Assembly: GCF_037038585.1 (NCBI RefSeq)
Contig: NC_092520.1
Coordinates: 62,640,001 to 62,704,000, forward strand
Length of the DNA stretch: 64,000 nt
Reading direction: 5' to 3'
From: Patagioenas fasciata
Taxonomy: Eukaryota; Chordata; Aves; Columbiformes; Columbidae
In this document: one piece after another, positions 1 through 14,200 of the stretch
How the letters are laid out: the number at the start of each line of letters is the position of its first letter
Numbering within the stretch: position 1 is the first letter of the stretch
Program-made: the position numbers and the translations under genes
The notes under the pieces: model-generated
The model's database searches: none
Seen by the model: the letters and a program-made list of their open reading frames with translations, nothing else
Told to the model about the DNA's origin: nothing

Positions 1-3000
1 ACAACCTGGAAAACAGTATCTGAAAATAGAACCCAAGAAGCTACTAATTCTGCTGTCTTGAGAACACCTGTTCCTCATAGTGCTTGTCTGGTCTTTCTTA
101 AAACTTACTAATTTAATGACCAATCTGATGCCTTCTAGCAATGCAATGATTCTTTTCTTACCTGTAGAACAGAGAGGCTTTATCCTTACCCACTTCTCAG
201 CAATTTTTTGTGTAGCTCAAGACCTGTGCATTCTCTCTTTCCTCTCATTTGAGAGGAACAATGGCCATCCGTTTTTCCAGATAGGACACACAGGCCTCCC
301 ATGGAGGACTGTATGCTACTGCCTCCCTCCATCTTTTGGCCAGAAATTTGCACATGTTGTTTGCATGACAAAGTAGATGAGACCTGTTAAAGTCACTCCT
401 GAATTCACTGTGATCTGTTGCATTGCCACTCACCTTTTGTTATGTGTTTCAGAACCACTGAACTGATTTAATACAGCTGGTGCCATCATGAGCTGTGTGG
501 TGTTTATTTACATGGGTGCTTTCAGTCTATTTAGTCAGCCAGTGATCTTTCTGGGAAACTTCAGAAAAACTGGTTAGTCTGTATTAGTTTACAGGTATTC
601 CTTCCCCACTTTTTAAAGAAAAGCAAACCAAAGCAGATATTACAGCTGCTCTGTCCAGACTCGTGCCTCACACCACTTCTCAAAGACTGTAGTATTGCAA
701 GAAGCTACTTGCCAAAGGTGAAGCTGAGTCTATCTCAATCTCAGTCACTGCTGCCACTAGGAATCATCCTGCTCCTCACCAAAAAACAAACAAACAAACA
801 AACACCCACAAAAACAAACAAACAAACAACCCCTCTATTTTAAAAGAATAATTATCTTTTTTTTCCCCTGGGTTAGCGAGCTGAACTGGCTTAGAGTAGG
901 ACAAGCAATGATGGCAACAAGAGAAGTCATGAGTGTGCACTACAAGGAGTAAGAAGCGAGAGCTGATCAAATCAGATGTAACATAAAACTACACCTTGGT
1001 AATTCTTATGGACTGGAAGGCTTAAGTCCATGAGGCAACACTGTAGGTCCACCAACACTTGATGTCAGCACAGCCACCAAAAGCAGACCTCTCACTGATG
1101 CCCTCCTACCAGCACCACAAGCATGCAGTGGACTGAGTTGGTGAAAAGCATTTTCCAAAAACTAACAGAGCAAAGGATTTTTAAAACATCAGTGGTTTTG
1201 AACCAAATCAACTCCCTGCCCTGCTCTACCACGTAACTGGATGAATTCCCATGGCAGCACAAGAAGGGGCAGAGTTCAGGAGTGGGAGTAAGCTCCTGGG
1301 AGTGGGCAGGGGCAGGAGAGAGAGACTGCTTCGTCTGATGGCTCTGCAGCTCAAAAAAACTAGACTGTGAGTGTTGCCATGAGTCTGAGTCATGAGGGTC
1401 AAACGATCTTAAAATATCCATCTAATTTAAGTAGGTTCTAGCCTCCTCCTTCCCCAAGATACCTCAGATTCCTGGTGATGCATGTGTTAACCATCTGAAT
1501 ATAAAAGCCTCACTTACCATCTCCAATTATTAAGGCCCAACTCCTTTGGTTTTCTCTTACTGTTTGCAAGCACATGGAGTATTCTCTCTTTATCATGTCC
1601 CCTGTTCACTTTTTCTCAGTTTGACCTTTCCGATTATGCCCCTGTATGCCCATGGTACTTATTTATAATGGTTCCCAGTAATTTGGCCTCACTACCATTT
1701 TCTCTATAATGTGCTCCAGCTCAGTCAGTCTCCTTGGTGAAACTCTCAATTAGTTTCCTGTTATGCTTTCTGTTTTTACCATTACGGGTATATAGTTTAT
1801 GCTGCTTAAAGGTACAACATTAATTGTCTAGTCTTGCTGCCAACAGGATCCTACCAAAGCATCACTGAGTCTATTGAAGAGAATCTATTTCATCTTTATT
1901 CTTTCAATTATTTTCTACTTCTTCTCCTTTCAGAAATTATGAAAACTGTAACTCACAGTCATCACCAACCATAATTCACAACTCATCGCCATTTTCATAA
2001 TCTCTAAAAGCTCCTCTCAACAAGTAAAAATCAGATCTAAAAGACCAATACCCCTAAAATACTTCCTAGGTGTTTATTCCATTTTCAGATGAAAATGTTA
2101 CTACAAATTTCCCATTTTCCTGTGACAAATGCTTTATCTTTATGTCAGGGCTCACTTTTGTAGGATGCATGTTAATAAACAAGATACTAAGTAACAAAAA
2201 TGGTAAGACAAGAACACAGAGTAGGAAAATATGCACTCACAAAACACACCATTACGGAACTTCACTAAAATTGTGGTATGAATGAAAGAGCATTTTATTG
2301 TCTGCCCATTCTGATTTCTCTGCCGCCCCCACAAATATCCCTGGACAGAAGACACATTATCCCTCTTACTCTAAGGATGTGTATCTAATCCATTACAAGG
2401 CATGCTAAGTTCCATAGCACAAGCTGTAGTAAGCTGTTAGGTTAGTACCAAGCCAAACATTAACTCTCAAAGAAAAAGAATCCAAGATGCTGAGGGGGAA
2501 AGCGGGTGGGTGAGAAATGTTTGCTGCATTACACAGTGCACTGGGTAATAACACTACTTGAAGCATGTGAGGGAAAGAACCTGGGAGATGCACCTTGTCC
2601 TAGATGTTCTACCTGCCCTTCAAGACTAGGTATGGAGTTTTGATTTTTCCTTTACCATCTTTCATCCAAACGAACAGGGCGCCACTCACGATATATGCAT
2701 GATCCATACTAACTACTAATTAATAATGTAAATAACTCATGTTTGCTCCAGACTCAGTTTGCCAACCAAAAAAAGCCCCATTCCTTTGATGCAAGATCAG
2801 AGAATCCTGGTTAGTCAAGGAGGCTGTATGATCTCAAAGCTTATTTAGCTTGTAAATTCTCAGGCAGTCATCATTTGTTCCATAGTAAAGACCCACTTAG
2901 TGAAGGGGGGAAAAAAAAAAAAAAGGACCCAATGGGAACTTACTTGCCTGTTTTTGGTTATTGAGAAGACTTTCATTGATATTCCTGGCTTGGTATATTT

Positions 3001-6000
3001 TTTCCACTGTACACAAAGATGACAAAGGTCATGCAATACAGCATTTAAAATTTCTCACAGAAAATAAATGAACCATGACTCATACATGGGTACAGTACGT
3101 TCTCTACTTTTTCCCTAAAGTAAGAGATAGTACCAAGTTTTTGTCTCCAGCTGGACAAATGGAATATGAAGGATATATATTCCTAAACATATGTTTCTAA
3201 AATTCACAGTGAAACAACTGTGCTGAAGTCTTCAACACTGAGCATACACAACGCAGTCTGCAAGAACATCAGTAATCTCCAACAGTAAACATCTACTGAC
3301 GCACATCTCCAGTGTTGCAATATAGGAGATTAAGAGAAAAGCCATCTTCAATTAACAGATCGGTGATGGCATCTGACCATTAGTCTTCCAAGTATTAGTC
3401 ACATTTGGTCAGCATGAAAGGGCTGCAAATATTAGGACTCCCATATGTTATGTCTTCACTTTCCACTTCTCCTCCTGTCTAGGTAGGTCTCTGATAATCA
3501 CAGACTTTTTTAAAAGCCTTTAGAAACAAGCAGTTGGCCTTGGGGAGAAGTAGAAGAATGGGTGTGAAGTTTGGCCAGCACAGCAGCTGATGAGGGGGTA
3601 GCAACATAGTGGGGAGAGAGCACAGCACCCAGCACCAAGCGCATCCAGACTCCCATAAGCTCCATCATCATGGCCATCAGCCACTCATGCACCGCTTCTT
3701 CCTCTCTAATCTCTGTTACAAGTGTTTTAAGATAAAATTTTTCACATGGGAAGTTTTCTGCTGTTAAGTCCATTCCCCTTAAACTTCAGGGACGATCATG
3801 GTCCACCTGATTTTGATGCTCCTGCCTCATTGAACATACTCAGATGCTCAGAATTTCATTTATTGCAGCCTATATTAAGTTCAGTAACTAATATACTACC
3901 TTATTAACCGAAGGAAAAAAAGAAAACAAGGCAATGAAATATCCTACATCTACAGGCTTAGATGGCTTTCATTTGCTGAAGCAATTTTGTGCTTCATAAA
4001 TCAAGTTGTACATTTAACTAGTTCAGGTTAATATGTATCAGGGAGCACAGCAGAGGTAGGGGGTGTGCATTTTGGCCAACCTAATAATCAACTCCTCAGC
4101 CTCAACTATTCAATCTCCTGCCTTTCAACCCATGCTGAGGGTCATCCTACTGTCATCAAGCTAGCAGAAAGTTACAGTATTATGAAAGAGCCAAAACAAC
4201 GCAAGCTCATTTCTGTTATGTCATGTAAAGTTTTGTTTAGTACAGATATGAATTAAATTGGCAGGTTAATTTAATAGCACAGACCACAAGAGTGAAACGC
4301 ACAACGGCTTGCATTCCATTTCTGTGTGACACGGAGCTGCCCCTATTAACTTCAAATTATCTCCTTTTATGGACTCCAAGCTTTTTGTATTTTTCACAAC
4401 TGTAACGGGATGACGGGTTAAATACTCGGAAGAACGCAAGAATGTTTTTTGTGTGTGAGTGCAGCCAACACAGAGAGGGGAATCGCTGAACTCACTGCTT
4501 CTACAGAACAGGAAAATGTATTTTGGGTGCATCTGATTCACACTGCTTCCCACCATCACCCTTTGCAGCCAGTTTGATTTCCCTGCCATGGAAGGAACAG
4601 GAAGCTCTGTCAATGTTGTTGGCTCCAATTTTTCACCTGGTTATTCTAACATGGGGCTACTTAACTAAGTAAAGAACCTTCCCCAAATTCATATGCCTGT
4701 GGTTTGAAACAGGTTGGTGAGAATTTTATTCCTTACAAGTATATTCCCCCTTCCACTTTCCCATAAGCCAAAACCAGACTAAAAATCTGCACAGAAGTAC
4801 TTCAACAGCTTTCCAAAATCAAAATATCACTGGCCATCGGACAAAAACAGGCATGTTAGTTCAAGTCTGTAGGACAGACAGGACAAACACCTCCTTCTGC
4901 ATCCTTACCAGCAAAGAGCAGAAGAGGTGCCCACTCCAGCTTGCATAGCATAAACAGCAGCCACACTGGATGATGTTCTTTTCATCTATCACTTCCATTG
5001 CTGAGAAGGATACTGGGAATAGAAATGCCTCTCCCACCCTTGTTTCTACATTTGATAAAATCAAAGGCAGGGAGAGAGCAGAGAATTCATTCCCTTCTCA
5101 ACACCAAAGCCCAGTGCTGGGAGCACGAATACAGAAAGCTCGTTAAAGCCCAAGAGTGCATCCATGAAACAGTCAGAGGAAAGCCTACACAAAGGCATCT
5201 TCTTTTCTCTCATCTGCTGGAGCCATCTCTCACCTACAAAAGCAGCTCTGCAGGCACTATTGCAGCCTGCAAGTTTTAACTTTCTCTGCAATTCTTTGAT
5301 CTGAATACAAAAAGGGGCTCCAACTACAGAGGTGAGGAGGTTCAGTGAAACAAAGAAATCATTTGCATTTAACTTGGACCATTCAGAGCTCAGGCCTCTC
5401 AAATAGTTTTAGAAGCAGCTGCTCTTCAAAAGACATTGCTTCTGTAAGATCTCTTTCAGGCCCAAATCATCTGTTTCTCAGTGAAATTAGGCCTGTGCAA
5501 GATTCAGATTCTGACCTAAATTTGTAAAAATTTTAACTGAGCGATGATCCATTTAAATACTGAAACTCTTTTATAAATTTCCTGAAAAAGCAAATGCACT
5601 GCACTTCAGTACTGAGGTGCCATACTCTGCCCTTGGGATACACTGCACCCCATACTATAACACTTGGATTTCTAAGTAACAGTTTATAGGATGATGATTA
5701 ATACTTCCTCTGCTTAATACCTTTTACTGACTTTTACCCCAAACTATGCAGGTCCAGCAGAGAGGAAGTGATGGAGGAGAAGGGGTTGGCAAGTTTTGTC
5801 GTCCTTGTTGGTGCATCTAAACCAAGTGCCTGAAAATGGAAGTTGATGTTTCAACACCACTTTGACCAACTTTGTATATGCGGTAAATGACCACCACATC
5901 TGCATTTCTTCTTGTGGCACACATTACTCAAGCAAAACTAAACAGGCCCGTTCACAGCCCTGGGAGGGGCAGGGACTTCCAGCAGTGCTCATCCCTGTAC

Positions 6001-9000
6001 ATCCCACCTGGGACATGTGGGACCACGTAGGGCAGCACTCATGACTGCCAAGTAAAACTTTGGTCACTCCTCAGAGGCACATCCCATTGCTGGAAAGCTG
6101 GACAAACCAGCTGGCAAAGGTCCACAGCCTGCTCCATCTGATCAGCTCTGCACTTCAAAAAGGTTGGCTCACAGCCAGGAATGAATTTCTACATATTACA
6201 GAGCATCACAATAAATCTCTTCATTTTTTTGTTCCACTGTATGGCATTTTTTTTTTGTTATTTTGCCTTCTCTAACATATAAAATCCATTTATAGCACAT
6301 TTACTTTATTTAAAAAATTAAAGCCACACAAAACTACTGCACATACAGTCCCTTGAGGAAAAGCTGAAAGAATTAACATGTTACAAACATCATAATAAGA
6401 GGAAGACAGTTTAAAATTATGCACTGCAGAAACCACAATCTAGGCATCTATTTCCTATTAGCTACAATCAGAACTGTTCTACTGTGAAAACTGGACATAT
6501 CTGCTAACAAATTCAAGTACTAACTCATGTGGCAGGCACCCCAGACTTCAGAAGAAATAAAGCCTGGCCCTCAGCACACATGTACACACACAGGCATTCC
6601 TACTGTTATGAAATTATGAATGGAAAATTAGAAGCAAAGGAGCTAAAGGTAGAGCTAATAACACAAATGTGCATTAGCAGTTTAAGGATGTAAACTTATC
6701 CAGGGTGAGAACAAGATTGGCATTATATTGGCATTACTTCATTTTAGTACTGTTGCTTAATCTGTATATCTAATTCTCCACATAAAGCTTGACTTTGTGC
6801 TAAATAAGAAATGCCTTTACACTCCACCAGCTGGGTCTGTCCGTTCTACAAAAAGCGAACATCCATTTATTTCATCTAAAGGTCAAAAGTGAAATGCCTT
6901 TGGGAGATCCCATGCAACCTTAAAATAAAAGTCGCATTCCTAAACTCCGAACTATCTAGAATGCAACACAATGTCATTATTATTCCTTTGAAAATGTAAA
7001 ACAATTACTCACTTATGTTAAAGGCAAAACTCTTTAAAAGAGAAGGTCTTAAAAACCAATGAAATACCAACAGTGATAATTTAAAATCTTGCTGTTCAAA
7101 AACCATATTTTTTTTCCTTGCAATTTTATGCATTATGGAAGTCATGACACCCATAAATGTTTAAAAGACACGTGATGTAACTCTAATATTTGTTCACTTT
7201 GAATTAAAAGAAAATAGTTCTTATTCAAACACCAACAGCAGCCAAAGCAGCCACCCCCATCATTCCTCACACTTTTTAGTCATTCTTACTTAACTGTATG
7301 TTTATGCCATAATACCTGCCTGCAATTATTCATCAATATTTACTGATCCCATTTAGCAAAATCAGAACACAGAACCCAGATGGAGCATGAGCTTTTGGCT
7401 GCCTGGTTTCTTCTGGTTTCTTCCTCATTCCTTAGTCTCAGCCCTAAGTCCAATGCTCAAGATCTAAACTAAAGCTCACTGAAACCATGGGGAGCTTTCT
7501 AGTCTTTATAAGCTTTGAACTTGTTGTATGTACAAGGTATAAACCACCTGCTATAATATTACACTCAACACTCCCAATTTTCCCCTTTTACTGTATTTCT
7601 GCTCAGCCTATTAGTAGATTGAAAAACTATGTATTTCTTTTTGTCCTAAGGGCTATATAAAATTACAACACACTGCTTATCCAACTTCACAGTATCAAAT
7701 TACTTTGTTTGGGAAAGGCATATAACGATCTTTTTGGGCAAATAAGACTTTTTTTGTTGTTTTAATTAATTACTACTTTAAACAGATAATTAGAAAAATC
7801 TTACTATATTCTCTGCCTCTTTAATACATCTACAATGTGCACCAGCTTTACAATTAATTTTGAGGTGCTCACTGCTATCAGTAGACAGCTGGGGCTACCT
7901 GCTACCAACAGTGCATAGAAGGCACCATGTGTAGATGGACATGCCTTGTCACAGTGCCAACACTTATCTTCTGAAAGATACTCTCCAAGGAGAAACATGC
8001 TTAGGAGAACTTCAAGTTTTACACATATAATAGTAACATACAAATTTTTATTACCACAGATAATTCAAAACAGGTTGCAAAAACCTGCATCTGTCAACAT
8101 AAAGCCTAAAAATAACTGTGTTGCAGCTTTACTATTGCTCATAGATTTTATCATTCTCCAGTTGCTTCAACAAAGCTTTTAGCCAGTTTTAAAAGCTTCA
8201 TATTTGTGAGATGGAAAGCAGGTTCGCAAGGAAGTCCTGCATCATCCAACCCTTCCATTTTCTCACGGTGATTTTAAGCATTGGAGGGGACAGCAGTAAA
8301 CACAACACAGAATTCTGCCAAAGCAAAAAACCACTGAATATTTTCCAGGGAAAGAGAAAGACAATTGTTCCATCAACTCTTCCATGTCTTCAGACATATG
8401 AGTTATATCTGGCAATAGCTCAACAGAAAGACAGGAACACCAAAAGGGGAGCACAGACTAGGCACTGATGCTGTAATGGGTACATCAGACAGATTAAGAA
8501 GCTTCTAAACTTGGAACTGCCTGCTCATCAGCAGCTAAAAGGCAAAATACTCAAGTACATACAATGCTAACATCAAAACCTGTGGTTTGCTGTGTATGCT
8601 TTTCTTCCTAGTAAAGCAAAGCTAGTAGCCCTGGCAATACATGTAAGGTCAACTGCCCTCGTGTGAAGAGGGAAGGGTAAGACTAAAATGACAGTCAAAC
8701 ACACAGGGACTGACTGGACTATGAGGGCAAAGGAGTGAGGAGAAAAAAGGATGATGGGTAAGGTGAATAGAGAATGTAAAAGGAAGCAATATAGTTAAAG
8801 GAAAGACACTGGGCTGAGAAAATAAGAAGAATAAAGCAAAGAGTGCAGTCTCTTTACTGGAGCAAACCAATAGTCTGGATGAAACATGGAAAAATTAATT
8901 TCCATTTCACCTCTGCTTTAAGTAATTATGAGGCCTTTGAGAAAGGATTTTAAATACCACACCTTCCTCCTACACCAAGAAAGTGATGGGATAACTGAGA

Positions 9001-10400
9001 GGAGCATGGAACTTGTACCTCTCATCACAATCTCTGTGCTGGAGCTAAACTTAACAACCTTCTTTTTTTTTTTTTTTCCTATTCACTAAATTCTTACAAT
9101 TATTTTTGAAAGTTGTAGATTTACAACCTTCTCCTTCTGCACTAAGGTGAGTTAGGAAATGCAAAATTAAGGTGCTCTGTGAGAGCTCTGTACAAGCCCT
9201 GCCCTGAGCAGAGGGTTCCTTTCTTCCCAATCAGCTCTCTTGCCTTCCTTGCACAGGCTGAATTCACTGAATTACTATTGCTCTGAAGCAACCCAAGTCC
9301 TCCATATAAGCACGGCCCGGCCAGGCTGGCATCACCATCTCTCCCTTGTAGCTTTGCTGCCTAGCAAGGCAAAATGCTTTTGTTTTCTGAAAATAAGCAT
9401 GAGCTGTGGGAGAACACAGTCATCCCTGTCAGTGCCAGACCCACCCAGGTCAATTTAAAAAGAACATGGAATCCCAGCATTAGGCTCGTCTATCACAGGG
9501 CAGGTTGCTTCCGTGATTGTTCCTTGGTTGCTGCAGATACCAGAGAATGGATGAAGATCTGAAGCAGGCAACTACAAAGACATTTCCTGGTTAAGGCAGT
9601 TGAGTGCTGCCATGGCGAATGGGATCCAGTCCCTGCCTCTACCATGAAATCCCTTGAAAATGCTGCACAAATCCTTTTCACAGGCAGTCACTAATTACAC
9701 ATCCTCCATTTTCTACATATTTGGTGTTGGATCTTTTCTCAGACCAAAGATCTCAAAGACCTGGCTTCAGCTAAAGTTACTGTGTTAAAAGCCAATGCTA
9801 CCGAATGCTAATTAGGAGGTACTTCCGACATTACCTTATCTATGCTTCCTCTCCCAAACAGTTAGCAAATTGCTATGAAACCTTTAAGAAAGGTTCAAGC
9901 ACCACTCTGGCTCATACACAAAGAATGGGGTGAAGAGCTGAGTGAAGAGCTCCTTCCATGTGGGAGGTAAGCCTCTAAAAAATCTGCCATGCTTTTTTGA
10001 AGCATTCAGGTATCAAAGTGATAAAAGCCAGGAGAAGCTCATAAGAAGCTGAAGACAGTTATTCTGCCTTCAAAACACAACTTCATTATGAGATCTTAAA
10101 TAAGAAACAAGCCCAAAAAGTGAAGAATAAGGCAAAAAAATCCCTGCTCGCTCAGTGAGCACAGTCTGTTCTGTGTACTGAGTAAGGTGGGATCCTGTGA
10201 AATCCATCAAGCAATTAAAGGCTAGAATGATGAGAAAGGGGCCCATACTTAGGTGGCATGGAGCTTGACTATGAAAACAGAATATTCTTTAAGCATTTTC
10301 TCTGTATGAAATGTATTAGCATTATGTCAGCATATGGACAGCGGTAAGAGGGAGTGCACTTGGCTATACATCATGCAAACACATTTAACGGCCACCGACG
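1..10400. other. AT-rich non-coding DNA, probably first intron of the minus-strand gene
   Basis: No exon, RNA gene or young repeat could be supported here. Simple A- and T-runs occur, for example about 2911-2925 and 9062-9077. Open frames of up to 120 codons exist on both strands (for example 4266-4628 and 5061-5402, minus), but none shows a recognisable domain or a convincing splice-bounded exon. If the minus-strand exon at 28410-28472 is correct, this stretch lies downstream of its donor and would be intron 1, or contain exons too diverged for me to recognise. Confidence 0.5.
781..830. repeat. (CAAA)n microsatellite, interrupted
   Basis: Two runs of CAAA tetramers are separated by a short CACCCAC interruption. 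It is a simple repeat, and the open frame read through it on the minus strand is low-complexity. Confidence 0.9.
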
Positions 10401-10800
10401 CTCCAAATGCAAACACACAAGAGAGGGAGCAAGGCTGTAATTAAGGGAAGGCAACTAATAGCTGGCTGCGACCAGAGGGTCAGCCCCACTCATCCTCCAC
10501 CCCTCCTCCTAGGTCAGTCCAGCTCTGATGTGAAACCACACCTTGAAGCTGCGGTTAACACAGCTCCTGCAGCACAGCCCAAATCCCCGCTGCTGTTAAC
10601 AGCTGTGGTCTGGCCCCGCTCCTGCTCCCTCTCCTGTGCTAACGCCGACCATCACACAGCCAGATGTACCAGGAGCCAATGCTGGGAATCAGCGAGGCTG
10701 AAACGGGCTCTGACCTACAGCAAAACAAACACACATGAGGAAAAGGAGTGGAAATGCCTCTTTCGGCTGCCCTGCGGGATGCAGTCACTTTAGCATCAGC
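10400..10800. other. GC-richer intronic patch, unassigned
   Basis: This stretch is clearly richer in G+C and in CpG than the AT-rich DNA on both sides. It contains an open frame (10407-10793, plus) with no recognised domain. No repeat family was recognised. It could be an old retrocopy, an unrecognised repeat or a regulatory patch, and the sequence alone does not decide. Confidence 0.3.
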
Positions 10801-10905
10801 CAGAAAGTCAGTCCCTATCCTGTCCAGCCCTGTTAAATTAAGCACAAAGCATTTACAATAGAGACCAAGTCTCTTGACTCCCAGTATCTTGCCAGTGTGG
10901 TCAAC

Positions 10906-11170
10906 CATAGAATCATAGAATGGTTTGGGTTGGAAGGGACCTTCAAAGGTCATCTGGTCCAACTCCCCTGCAATGAGCAGGGACATCTGCAACTAGATCA
11001 GGTTGCTCAGAGCCCCATCCAGCCTGGCCTGGAATGTCTCCAGCGATGGGGCATCTACCGCCTCTCTGGGCAACCTGGGCCAGTGTTTCACCACCCTCAG
11101 CGCAAAAAATTTTTGCCTCATGTCTGACGTGAATCTCTCTTCTGTTAGTTTAAAATAATCTAAACCAATC
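10906..11170 (-). mobile_element. CR1 LINE, 5'-truncated 3' end
   Basis: Read on the minus strand, the element ends in the CR1 terminal octamers; on the plus strand it opens with CATAGAATCATAGAATGG. This is followed by the conserved tract GGTTGGAAGGGACCTTCAAA and the CR1 3' region (CATCCAGCCTGGCC and TTGCCTCATGT). It becomes unrecognisable near 11170. This is the usual form of a dead-on-arrival CR1 copy. It is similar to the copy at 21595-21940 but in opposite orientation. Confidence 0.95.
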
Positions 11171-11209
11171 TATTCTCCTAATCCTACTATGACAGCTGAA
11201 TGCAGGTTT

Positions 11210-14200
11210 GTTCAGAAGGCTGTCTTTTTTTACTACTCTTTTAGAAAAAGTAGCAAATCTATTTCCCCACCAATCAATATCTACTTCACTGCTACCTGGG
11301 GCAAGGAGCTGGCAGCGGTCGAGAGTTCTCTTACTCTGAACTCAACAAAGAAAATTGCCTACAAGCAAAAAAATAGTGCTTAGAAAGGCAAGATTACACC
11401 CACCTGTCACTCTAAAGCCATGTTTAAATTTTGGTGTTTCTTCTGAATATCTCAAATACATTGCACTTTCAAAGGAAAAAGAGAGCAAAGGAAACTGACA
11501 GGATGCTTGCTTTGTATTTTCATCTCCATTTCTGTATTTCAGCCCCTGAATGCAGAAAAATTTACTTTTGTAATGATGCTACAGTGATTTAGTACCTGTA
11601 GGTGCTTCAAGAAGGGTAAAATATTTAGGTGCCCCCCAGAAACTATAGGTAGTGAGGAACATAAAGAACATAAGATATTTGCTGTACTTCCTTAAACAGA
11701 TGGACATAGCTTTTCTGAACAAAAAACAGGTAGATGTGCCTAATTTTTTTCAGATAAGGCAAAGTTTCATGCCTTTTATTCAGAAACTCTACATTTATCT
11801 CACACATACTTCAACTGGTGGAGTGTACATCAAGTATCCCTGAGAGACAAAGTACTACAGTATACAGATGTGCCTATTTTGGAAGCGGGTGGATCACTTT
11901 TCCCTACGAGGTCAGTGTTTTCAGACAAAAAGAATAGCTCTACTGTTTGCTATCCAGCTGAGAACAGCCTGGGTTCCCTATCTTGTTCAATGCTGTAAAA
12001 TTAATTGTAAATAATTGAATCACTCTCCTCCTATTTTCAGTTAGAAGTGAGGGAAGAGGAGAGCAGGTAGCATACTCTCACACTATGACTTTTATAGCGA
12101 TTTATAACAATTTAAAGTCTATCGTTTGTTGGTAAGCCTTTCCTTCATCAATTCGCTTAATTTGCCCTTCTTTCACTGGAAATGAACTTCACATTAAAAA
12201 AACTGAAAAAAAAAAAAATTAAGTTTCCATTTCCAAAAGAAAAATATTTTTCTGTTTTGGGGTCCCAAGCAGAAACAATTTAGAAACTATTCTTATCTTT
12301 AATTACAGTATATTCAAGAGCATATTTTCTAAATTGTTTCTGCTTAGGACCCTAAAACAGGTTTGTTTTTTTTTTTTTCATACAAGTATTCACAGATACC
12401 CAGTATGGAGGGGGAAAAGAAAAGTAACCAGACAGAATAGCTTTAAACCCTCCAAAGAAGTAGACAAAATAAGAGATTCGGACAGAAATCCCCAGCTAAT
12501 CTGGTGCGCCATCCTGTACCCTTTGACAAAATTCCCCTCAATCATCCACCTTTTTCCCATTCTGATATTTAGCTTCTTTCTTTAAAGCTTTTGTCCCTGT
12601 GGTTACTGCAGACACACCTAAAAATGAGAACAACGAAAGGCAATACAGGAAAAAGCTAGACAACCCAGAGTTACATGGTAAGTGACAGCTTCAACTGCAC
12701 TGCCAACTTCTGGGACACGTGTACTCTTTTTATTCTTGAAGCTGGTGATACTGAAAAAAATAACACTCAAACTCAGTCAAATGAGATTTTATTTTACACT
12801 TTCAGGCTTTGTATAATCCCTGTCACAGAATATCACAAAACTAACTGACATCCTGCTTTGAAGATCAGTAAATTTTGTTATCCTTGCTTCACCTTTGGGA
12901 AAGGGAGATAGAAGGAAGCTAAAAATACTTCCCAGGGCTGCCAAAGCAGCTTGTGGCAAAAGAGGGAATGCATTTCTGCTCTTGCACACACAGCCAGCCA
13001 CGGTCACCTGCAACACCTTCCTCAGTCCACCAGGTCAAGGACAAACTGATCTTAGCCGAGAAGAGCAACCAGAGGAGATGATGAGCTTTATGGAGCTCAA
13101 AAGCCACACTATTTGCTTGAGAAGGGTATCCCAGCAGCCAAATGGAGCTGCTCAGGGACAACAGTTCCTTGGAGACATCAAATGAAGAAGGGAAAGGTAC
13201 CAAGAAAGCCTGCATGAGCTCTTCACACCCTGCAGGGGCCTTAGCAGGACTCCTCAGTGCTGCAGTAAACCTGCAGTAGCTACTCCAGCGCCCAGCTGGG
13301 GAAAAGCTCCTTAGAAATCCGCAGGATCCATCACTTCAGGCTGCAGAACCTGAACCGCCTTGCAATCCTGCTTGTAGCTGAGGCAGCAGGTGGATGTGCA
13401 AGGGGAGGAGAACCACTAGGGATGCAACAAGTTCACACTGGATCCTTCAGAGAAAAAAAAATGACAGCCCTCAAGGGGTTTGTGGCATGGCAGTGTGTGT
13501 CCAGAGACAACATTAGAGGTTTATTTCTGCGACAGACACTCTTCTTTGGACAGGACGCAACGTTCACAGCATCATGTCTAAAGAGGTTTGATGAGAGTGC
13601 CACAGAATAAAGCAAATGGGAAAAATAAAACCTTAGACTGCAGTGTGTGAGTTCATAATTTAAACTGAAAGAAGAGAAAAATAATATTTTATTTTTACCA
13701 CCGAGTCAGAATCTTGGCTATGCTGGGTTTATTGGCAAGGGAAAAGAAAGTCGTTGGAACCTGTTATTCTTTCTTGATTAACCATCTAGATCCATGGTCC
13801 TGACTAAGATGTGAGAAGTTCCCACAGGTTTTAAAGGTGTTGGGTAGGGGGAGAAACGTCCCACATTTCCTGAGGAAAAATAAAAGGGAATGAGAGGAAG
13901 GAAAATACTTATCTGCAACAGATACTTGCTCACCAAAATGAGGTTTCACCTTCTACATCATGAATGATGCATCTCAGTCTTCAAAGCAGTGAGCAGTGCT
14001 AAATACGTTGTCATGAAACGAAGTATAAGATATTTTTGAATATTACATGTAATATTGAGGGGGTTCTATTGACAGATACTTCTGTTAGTAGACACCAATG
14101 ACATAGGCCTAGAATAGAGAAAATGTTGCAAGAAATAAAACATCAGCATCGTTAACTTGTAAAGAAAAATGAAGATTTCAGAAACAAGTATGTGCACAGG

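Noticed and set aside
10407..10793. 128-codon plus-strand frame
   Set aside because: No domain, no splice context, and it lies in a GC-richer patch where open frames are expected.
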